Assembly: GCF_011386835.1 (NCBI RefSeq) | Contig: NC_088794.1 | Coordinates: 68,954,434-69,018,433 of the forward strand | DNA: 64,000 bases | Reading direction: 5' to 3' | Origin: Chrysemys picta bellii | Lineage: Eukaryota; Chordata; Testudines; Emydidae | Part shown: piece after piece, positions 56,174-64,000 of the stretch | Layout of the letters: each line of letters opens with the position of its first letter | How positions within the stretch are numbered: position 1 is the first letter of the stretch | Notes under the pieces: model-generated | Told to the model about the DNA's origin: nothing | Seen by the model: only the letters and a program-made list of their open reading frames with translations | Database searches by the model: none | Made by a program: the position numbers and the translations under genes

Positions 56174-57430
56174 GTAACAGTATATTGCAGTTTAATAGCT
56201 CTCCAGTATACTAGGAAGAAAGTGAAAGGATTTACTTCATCTAATGTAGTCAAATACACCAGCATATAACTCATATCCTAGAAAGATTTTCTTTGCTGAA
56301 GATTTTTTGTATCCATAATAAAAACAGACATTGATAATTATTTTCTTGCTCTGTAAATAATTTCCACATTCCCACTCAGGTTTGCTATTAGTCTGGGACA
56401 AGCCATGACATTTTAAATCATCACTGTGATCATCCTGTGAAATTTGCTAATTTCTACCCCAGTTTACACAGAGTCTTAAACGGTCCTTGAGGTAATCATT
56501 TTTCTTTAGTTCATGCCATGTATCATGGTAAATTATGGTTGTTCATGATCAATTTTTGAATAATGTGATAATTCCAAGGATGATTTTAAAAAATGATATT
56601 ATTTTAGTTACAGTCTACAAGTGTTTTCAGTTTAATGAAAAATATAATATATAAACATAATTTAATATTAAAGTAAAATTGTCTGGAAAAGATTGTTTCT
56701 TCATCAGTTTATTCTTACTTTGACAGTTTTGCGCAAAAAGAGCTGAAATAATCCACACAATTTTTAAAAAAAGCTTTGGTTACTTATTTTGGGCGCCAAT
56801 TCCATTGATTTCAATATACTAGAAATATGAATTACCTTCCTGTGTCGTAATCTGGCAAATTATAACCATACTTTTTTTCACTAGCCATTAGGCATAGCAA
56901 GTGCAGTGAATTTATTTAGATATGTTATACTCTGAGCAGAAGAGAGGGTTGGGCGAAATATACAAGTCAATAAACATTCATTTGAATGTCTCAACGGGAC
57001 TTTCTGTTAAGAGTCAAACATTCACATAGTAGTTTTTTCTTTAAAAAAAACAAACAAATAAATGCCTCTTACTTCCCTGGACTGTTCTTTCTGCAAAGAG
57101 CCATTTCAAATCTTGATTTCTCCTGCACCTCCTTATAGGTTGGGCTTCTCCCATTGTTCAATAGTTTACTCGCACCCTTGTTAACTTGTACCCATTGCAA
57201 ACCTCCCAGAGTGCTACTGATGGTCTGTCATAATGAATAGTTTCCCCAGTGGCCTAGTTTGAAGTTATACATCTGATTTTATTTTTCCTTTTAAAACCAC
57301 TTCAACTCAACATATTTTAAAAACATGTTTCTAAGGTATGCTATCACTATACCCTATCCTACCAACTTCTTCCCCAGTCCAGGGTCTAGCCTTTCAGCTA
57401 AGGAACTCAAGACATTTTCCAAATACTAAG
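56174..57430. other. No recognised gene
   Basis: AT-rich; only chance ORFs, no supported repeats. Confidence 0.5.
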
Positions 57431-57439
57431 CCTCACAGA

Positions 57440-57605
57440 GTCGCTGAGAGGCAGGTAAGTATTACTCTACCCACTTTTAAAGTGGTTCAAATTGAGAAAT
57501 GGAGAGACTAAATTTGCTTAAGATCACACAGACTTTAGTAGAGCAGGAAACAGAATCCAGGAGTTCTGACTCCTAGTTTCCATTCTAACCACTTGAGTAC
57601 ATTCC
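57440..57605 (-). repeat. MIR SINE, antisense
   Basis: The plus strand reads GAGAGGCAGGTAAGTATTAC, GAGAAATGGAGAGACTAAAT, TAAGATCACACAGACTTTAG and CAGGAGTTCTGACTCCTAG. This is the reverse complement of the MIR 3' half, CORE and tRNA-like regions, in the right order. Confidence 0.75.
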
Positions 57606-57614
57606 CATCCTGGA

Positions 57615-58980
57615 GATCATAATTGCTTTAACTTAAAAATAGCACAGAAGAGAATGTGAATCATTACAGCAAATTCTACCTTAGGGGGCACTTGATTCAA
57701 TGAAAATGTGATACTGTGTGTTCAATTTATAATTTCACTACCGAGGCAAGTGAGAAGAGCAAGTTTTTGTAAAAACATAGGTATTTTAGAGCCAGATTAC
57801 AAGTCCCTCACTCACCTGCATATTTACAAAGGAATAAATAGGAACTATTTGTGTAACTGTGAGCCCCCCCTAACCCCCGCCCGCCCCTTCTCACGCTGGG
57901 GAGCAACCTAGCTCTTGGATTAAGAAATTACAGCCACACTTCAACTGAAAGTTATACCCTAGATTATTTACATGCCAATCTGGGTTAAACTGTGCCAAAG
58001 ATTTTGTTTTTTGAGAGCAGCAATATATCCGATTTTACAAAAATGGAAGAGTAAGTTTATGCCCAAAATAGAGCTGAGGTATTTGGACCTGTATGAGTTA
58101 GCAGCCAAAAAAAAATAGCTTAAACACCTTAGAAAGCGGTTATATGAATTTGAAGAAATTCAGACCCCATTTTAGATACATTTTGATTAAAATGTTTAGA
58201 TGGCTCAAAGAATGACAAGTCTCTATTCCACCTAACCCCATCTCTCTTTTCCCTACCCCACTCCATGCTCTCTTTCTCTCCTCTCCCTTTTCATACATTT
58301 CTTTTCCTTATTTACTACTGTTATTCACTAACATGTTGCTTACATAGTACTGTCTGGTATTGAATTATCTGGTCTTTCAACTTTGACAAGTTGTAAAATT
58401 ACATAATTCTATTGGAGACCCATTGGAGTATTTGTGAATTTGCTTAGGACTCAGGAAATTCCATAAATGAAATTCCATAAAAATGGCCTATTGTGTTAGC
58501 AACTGCAACATAATACAATTTGCAACATAATCCAAAATAGCATTTTGCATACAGCCTTGCAGTACAGTTTTAGACAAACTGTCCTGTAACTGAGGACATA
58601 ATGTAGCTATTTGTGTTTCTTACTTGTGCTGTTATAGCCCCCACTTTATTTATGCTCCCTTTTGGACATGCATATCGATCAGCTGAGTACCAGCTACATC
58701 TCTGATTGTGGACAAAGAGACGGATGTTGATGAATAAACACTGCTGCATAACTTTCTTGGAAGAGGCTTAGCCATACAGTAGGTAGTTGCACAAGAATCT
58801 CTTTGTAAACAACACTTAAGTAACTGATAAATGTGCTAGTGTCTTTAAAAGTCATGTAGTGAGAGAGTGGTAGTAAAGTTTAACTGTTGTAGATTGTAGT
58901 AACATATAAACAAACAAACAAACAAAATCAGAGACACTTCAACTCACAGCTAATCAGACCTACAGACACAAGAATATAAA
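57615..58980. other. No recognised gene
   Basis: AT-rich, with (AAAC)n at about 58908-58926 and a C-rich patch at 57863-57890. No gene seen. Confidence 0.5.
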
Positions 58981-59388
58981 TACTGAGACCCTGTCTACAG
59001 TGGCAAGTTTCTGCGCAGTAAAGCATCTTTCTGCGCTGTAACTTCCGAGGTGTACACACTGCCAAGCCACTTAGTGAACAGAAACTGCGCAGTTGTAGCG
59101 CTTTAAAAAACCACCCCAACAAGAGGCGTACAGCTTTCTGTGCCAGGGCTACAGCATTGCAGTGCCAGTGTAGATACCCTGGTTGATTACAGCGTTGTGA
59201 TTGGCCTCCAGGAGGTGTCCCACAATGCCTCTTCTCGCCTCTCTGGTCATTGGTTTGAATTCTATTGCCCTGCCGTCAGGTGACCAACCGTCATCCCCAA
59301 CCCGTAAATTCCTTGGGAATTTTTAAAGTCCCCTTTCTGTTTGCTCGGTGATGCGTGCAGTGGTCTCAGCGCATCTTTCCAGGTGGCC

Positions 59389-60970
59389 ATGTCTACTCCA
59401 CGCACCAGGCGATCCCACGCTTGGAGCAATGCCAAGCTGCTGGAGCTCATCAGCATTTGGGGAGGGGAAGCTGTGCAGGCAGTCCCAGCTACGTTCCAGC
59501 GTAGGAATTAGGATACCTACAGACAGATTTCACGATCCATGACAGAAAGGGGCCATGACTGGGACACTTGCAGTGCAGGATCAAAGTGAAGGAGCTGTGG
59601 AATGCCTACCACAAAAATGCGTGGGAGGCAAACCACCGCTCCGGTGCTGCGCCCACGAGCTGCCGGTTCTACAAAGAGCTGGATGCGATACTCAGCAGCG
59701 ACCCCACCTCCACTGTGAAGACCACTGTGGATACTTCAGTGGCTCATGTGCTAGTCGAGAGTGAACTGAGCCAGGAAGGGGAAATCTTGGACTAGCATGT
59801 GGAGGGGGACCTAGAGGCAGAAGATGACTCAGAGGCCAGAGATGCATGCAGCCAGGAGCTCTTTTCTACCCTGGAGGAGGCTAGCCAGTCACAGCTGTTA
59901 GAGATTGGCGAAGCACAAGAAGGAGAGGAGGCCCCTGATAAGTGGATCTGATTTTGGGACCTGCTAAAGCGAGTTGTTGGGGGGCAGGAGGGTTGCAGAA
60001 AGCAGGCTTGTCTCCCACCACGTGCCTAGTCTGATCAGCAGAACGGGCTGTTGATTGATTCCCTCACTTCATGGGAATCTCACTCAGATCTCCAGGAAAC
60101 ACTCGTGGACATACTGGGCAATTCGCTACTGTAGGTTCCTCAACAGAGCTGCTTTTTTTCTTGTCCCATTAATTGTAACTTTCCCGCACCACTGTGCCGT
60201 CCTGGGGGGTGGGAGGGGATGGACCATTGCTGCACACAGGTGAGCTGAATAGGGGCCAGGGAAGACACTGCAGGCTTGGAGAAGACCCTCCCTTGATTCC
60301 CTGCTCACCCTCAGCAGTGAGATATCTTCCATAATGATCACATCCAGTGGAAAGTGTGGGGACAGGAATGATTATCAGGACACCCTACAGTGCTGGATCT
60401 CCCCAAGAGCCAAGTGCCCAGTGTACAGCAGGGTCTGGGAAGAAGGATTTACCCTGCCCCTGCAGGGTCTTGTGGCTCATGTGAGCTTGCAAGGAATCAG
60501 ACAGTTAGTGACGGGTGTGCATGTACTGGCTGTGTTTTAAATCACCGATTCAGTGTTCTCTGTGTTGCAAACAATACTGCTTCTGTAAAATGTTGTGTTT
60601 AAACTTCAAGGGGAGGACCCGGGGAGCCCAGTCTCCCTCTTTGTTATCAGTGGCTGAACGGCTGCACAGAATTTGAAAGCGGCCAAGAAGAACTAAGGAC
60701 GACTTTCTGCATGATGTTATGATGCACTCTGCCACCGAGAAACAGGAATTGAAGGACTGGTGGGACAGCAAGAATAGGGACCGAAAGGAGAATGCGGCAC
60801 ACCAGAATGAAGCCATGGAGCGGCTCTTAAAAGCTATGGAGCGCCAAGCGGACATGCTCCAGGCGATACTAGTTCTTCAAACAGAGCAGCTCCGCACCCG
60901 TCCTCCTCTGCAACTGCGGTCACAAGACTCTTTCCCATGCGCCCCCCAGACATCACCAACACACTTATAA
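59389..60970 (+). pseudogene. Harbinger Myb/SANT-like DNA-binding protein (broken, probably spliced)
   Basis: Starts at ATG 59389 and reads RSHAWSNAKLLELISIWG and TYRQISRSMTERGHDWDTC with a stop between. It then continues in another frame with CRIKVKELWNAYHKN to an acidic QLLEIGEAQEGEEAP (about 59900-59940). The downstream part (60625-60970) reads SPSLLSVAERLHRI, a stop, RRTKDDFLHDVMMHSATEK and a charged coiled coil (AMERLLKAMERQADML). A GATAA|GTGGAT donor near 59940 and a TTCAAG acceptor near 60610 suggest an intron between the two. In active Harbingers this protein binds the element and brings the transposase to the nucleus. AATAAA at 61253-61258 would be its poly(A) signal. Confidence 0.8.
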
Positions 60971-61418
60971 ACCTTCTGGCTCTAGTCTATACCCGCAACA
61001 TTCCACTCCTCCCTCCTCAGAATCCAGCACTGTGGACTCCCAATACCCACTGCACTCAACACCCGTCCCTCTGCAGTTTGACCCTGCTGAAGTACAGTAC
61101 CCGCTACATTGTACTCCAAAGAAGGTTAGATATGATCCCAAGACATACACAAATCTTTAGCCATCCTGGGACCCCTCCTCCTGGGACCTTCCCTTCCCCC
61201 TCATTGCTGATTTTTTGTTTTGTTTGACTCTCTCCTCCGGTTGTTGTCTTTTAATAAAAGAATTGTGTTGGTTTGAAAGCAACCTCTATTCTATTAATTG
61301 AAAGCAAAAAGAGCACTGCAAAGCAACATACAATTATGTTAAACCCACATATTGCATCATGTGCACCAATCACCTCCTAGCATTACAAGCACTGCACTCC
61401 AGAACATAGCAACAAATA

Positions 61419-62760
61419 TTAGTGGCTTTCAGCTTCAAATTGCTGCCTCAAGGCACCCCTGATCCTTATGGCCCCACACTGTGCCCGTCTAATAGCCCTG
61501 GTATCTGGCTGTTCAAACTCAGCCTCCAGGCACTGAGCCTCTGCGGTCCAGCCCTGAGTGAAAATTTCACCCTTCCCTTCACAAATATTATGAAGTGTAC
61601 AGCACGCTGCTATAAGCATAGGAATATTGTCATCAGCCAGGTCCAGATTTCCATAGAGGCAGCTCCAGTGGGCTTTTAAATGGCCAAAAGCACACTCAGT
61701 CATTCTGCACTTGCTCAGTCTGTTGTTGAACTGCTCCTGGCTCCTGTCAAGTTGCCCCATGTATGGCTTCATAAGCCATAGTATTAAGGGTTAAGCAGGG
61801 TCTCCCAGGATCACAATGGGCATTTTGACTTCCCCTACAGTGATCTTCTGGTCAGGGAAGAAAGTCCCTGGCTTGGAGATTCCTGAACAGGCCAGTGTTC
61901 CAAAAGATATGTGCATCATGCACCTTTCCAGACCAGCCTACGTTAATATCTGTCAAACACCCACGGTAATCCACAAGTGCCTGGAGAACCATTGAGAAAT
62001 ACCCCTTGTGATTAATGTCCTCAGTGACTAGGTGGTCTGGTGCCAGAATTGGAATGTGCGTGCCATCTATCGCCCCTCCGCAGTTAGGGAAGCCCATTTG
62101 TGCATGACATTGTAGATGGCTTTGCATGTTGCCCAGAGTCATGGTCTTTCGGAGCAGGATGTGATTAATGGCCCTGCACACTTCTGTCAACATGAGTCCA
62201 ACGGTAGACTTTCCCACTCCGAACTGATTAGCAACCAATTAGTAGCAGTCTGGAGTAGCCAGCTTCCACAGTGCAATCACCATGTGCTTCTCCAAAGGCA
62301 GGGCAGTTCTCATTCTTGTGTCCTTGCGCGGCAAGGCTGGGGCGAGCTCATCACACAGTTCCATGAATGTGACTTTCCTGATCCAAAAATTCTGCAGTCA
62401 CTGCTCGTCATCCCAGATCTGCATTACGATGTGATCCCACCACTCAGTGCTTGTTTCCTGAGCCCAAAAGCAGCGTTCCACTGTGGTCAACACCTCCGTG
62501 AATGCCACAAGCAATCTCGTGCCACAGCTACTGTATGTGGCATGATCAATGTCAAACTGCAAAGGCAAGAGGAGTGCAAGGAATAACTCCACTGCCAATC
62601 GTGATGTGTTGGTCAGAACAAGCAGCATACTGGTCAACAGTGTGGGATCCATTCCTGCAGCCCGAAGGAGGCAGGACATGCAGTACACAAACCCTTGAAA
62701 GATGGCATCAAATGCGGATGGAAGCACAGGGATTGCTGAGATACGAAGCAATGTGTCACG
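61419..62760 (-). pseudogene. Harbinger (HARBI1-type) DDE transposase
   Basis: The minus strand carries WWDHIVMQIWDDEQ, stop (62397), FMELCDELAPALPRKDTRM, ALWKLATPDCY, stop (about 62247) and NQFGVGKSTVGLM. The DDE parts follow: GGAIDGTHIPI (first D), NVGWSGKVHDAHIFWNTGLF (second D) and MTECAFGHLKAHW (E). A one-base frame change lies near 61860 and another TAA at about 61785 in GDPA-stop-PLILWLMKPY. The end is FEAESH-stop at 61419. All three catalytic residues remain visible, so the lesions are few. The true start is uncertain because the frame is open upstream to 62910. Confidence 0.88.
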
Positions 62761-63083
62761 GGACATTGGGACAGGACCCAGGATGCCCCCCGACCCCCTC
62801 CACCTTCCCACAACTCTTAGCAGCAGAAGGGGAAGAGATGCTCTGTGGGATAGCTGCCCAGAGTGCACCGCTTCCAATACCACTGCAAGTGCCCCAAGTG
62901 TAGCAGGCAACTAACAGCAGTTTCCCTTCAGTGCTCTCTGAGCGGTGCTGTAACTGCCGGCGCTGTAACTTTGCCAGCGTAGATATGCCCTTAGTGACTA
63001 ATTCCCAATGAGATTTATTCACGGAAGGTAAGTCTTTTTCTGCTGTCAGTATATATACACACACAGATTGTGGTTTTGCCAGC

Positions 63084-64000
63084 TGTGACAGGTTTGGGCC
63101 CTCTGGCGTGTCACCTGATGGTGCTGGGATTTAACTGAGTCCGCCTATTCTGCCAACCTGGGTGTCCTTTACCTGGCCTTGCTGGGTTAGGCTCACAAGC
63201 CTCTTCCAGCCAGGCATACAGGTAGAGCCACACCCAGCTGCACAGAGAGACAGATCTGCTTTGGAAAGATTCAGCCTTAGGGGCTTGCTCCAACATTCAG
63301 GTTTGTACCCTTTAAGGGAAATAGGCACCAAAAGGTTTTATGAAATTTGCCCCCTCCCTCAATGTGGAGGGAGATATGCACAACTTCTTGCCCCCCCCCC
63401 CCCCCACCGCCCACCACGCCAGTTAGAAATTACATAAACTGGGTTATATTATAATCAAGAAATAAGTTTATTAAATACAAACAGTGAATTTTAAGTGAAT
63501 ATAAAACAACAGACAGAACAAAATAGATTACTGAGCAAATAAAACAAAGTACACAAGCTAAGTTCAATATACTTTAACAGGTTACAAAATGTAATTTCTT
63601 ACTCTAAATGTTGTTTTAGGCAGGGTGCAAAGTTTCTGCGATTCAGAGTTCCTGTTATATTCTTTTCAGACTGGACCCCTGTCTCAGTCTGGACTCCCCT
63701 CGCCTTCCCTTCAGGTGGCTTTAGCAGTCTCTTTTTGGGCAGACAGGCCATGGAGAAGAGGAGTCACATTTGCCTTCCTCCCCACCATTAAATAAGATTT
63801 ACATAAGGTGGGAATCCTTTGTTTCCCAAACTTGACCCCGCCCCCCACCCTTCCCTTCCAAAAGGAAAGTTACAAGTAGTCCCAGGAAATATTTAGTATC
63901 AGGAGACAAGACCCATGTCTCTGCAGGGCTGTGGCAGCCATTGCTTGTAGGCTGTCTCCAGCGTCCACAGGAAGACTAAGCTCTTTCACAGTCCATTGTC
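63084..64000 (-). repeat. LTR-like repeat running off the window
   Basis: If read on the minus strand, the block would end at CCTGTCACA (63084-63092) and carry a poly(A)-signal-like AATAAA (+ TTTATT, 63467-63472). It contains a C16-type run near 63391-63406 and a GC-richer, pyrimidine-rich body. The TGTGACAG edge equals the first bases of the LTR candidate at 49341. The other end is outside the window; family and orientation are uncertain. Confidence 0.3.

Larger units (their letters stand above)
58987..62990. mobile_element. Harbinger transposon with two genes, inactive
   Basis: A 4-kb element. Its ends are imperfect inverted repeats: GACCCTGTCTACAGTGGCAA on the left and the reverse complement of TTGCCAGCGTAGATATGCCC on the right. 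It is flanked by TGA (58984-58986) and TTA (62991-62993), compatible with a mutated three-base Harbinger duplication. It encodes a Myb/trihelix-like protein on plus and a HARBI1-type transposase on minus, transcribed toward each other. That is the usual two-gene set of animal Harbingers. Both genes carry stops. Confidence 0.88.

Noticed and set aside
61422..61679. Plus-strand ORF opposite the Harbinger transposase
   Set aside because: It is the antisense shadow of the conserved transposase frame.
62502..62914. Plus-strand ORFs at the right end of the Harbinger
   Set aside because: Antisense to the transposase N-terminal region and without motifs.
1..64000. CRISPR arrays, bacterial operons, riboswitches, prophages
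   Set aside because: All content is of vertebrate nuclear type; there are no spaced direct repeats of CRISPR form and no dense coding.

Overview
This window is vertebrate nuclear DNA, most likely from a turtle. It is AT-rich and almost gene-free, and its recognisable content is nearly all transposable elements typical of turtle genomes: a CR1 LINE with (TCTATGAT)n ends, a Pol III SINE with a tRNA-like head and CR1-like tail, Penelope-like elements (PLEs) with GIY-YIG domains, hAT and Harbinger DNA transposons, a tRNA-Ser-primed Ty3/Gypsy element and endogenous-retrovirus-type LTR fragments. The turtle call rests on recognising these families by eye, not on a search.

Layout. 1-5.9 kb: unique-looking DNA with MIR-like and tRNA-like SINE remnants and one hAT MITE (3174-3430). 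5.9-8.2 kb: a 5'-truncated, fairly well preserved CR1 LINE. 8.2-9.2 kb: an LTR-like stretch split by a hAT MITE with a perfect 8-bp target duplication. 10.8-11.0 kb: a small hairpin element made of two inverted PLE termini. 14.8-20.9 kb: an L2-like tail, an antisense CR1-group fragment and, inserted in it, a complete but dead Ty3/Gypsy element (two 209-bp LTRs) that itself carries a CR1 3' fragment inside its reverse transcriptase. 22.8-27.9 kb: a MIR, a GC-rich near-perfect palindromic MITE, a second CAGGGC-type hAT MITE, a Harbinger-like MITE and an L2 tail. About 31.3-31.6 kb: the only candidate for a host gene, a minus-strand first coding exon with a signal peptide, a splice donor and a CRE-like site upstream. 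35.5-36.5 kb: a PLE with a GIY-YIG endonuclease, inverted ends and a 12-bp target duplication. 39.2-41.6 kb: a decayed non-LTR element with RT and RNase H. 44.6-47.5 kb: a nest of PLE pieces, a SINE and a tRNA-Lys pseudogene. 48-53 kb: a third CAGGGC MITE, a solo-LTR candidate beginning with a hairpin, a rearranged SINE and a minus-strand LTR containing a tRNA-Pro primer-site-like sequence. 54-56.2 kb: another PLE hairpin and a hAT element carrying two inverted copies of its transposase 3' end. 59-63 kb: a two-gene Harbinger transposon (Myb-like protein on +, DDE transposase on -). 63-64 kb: an LTR-like region running off the window.

No gene in the window is clearly functional apart from the possible signal-peptide exon. 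The interest lies in the mobile elements: several are inverted or palindromic and carry clear target-site duplications, so their integration mechanisms can be read from the sequence.
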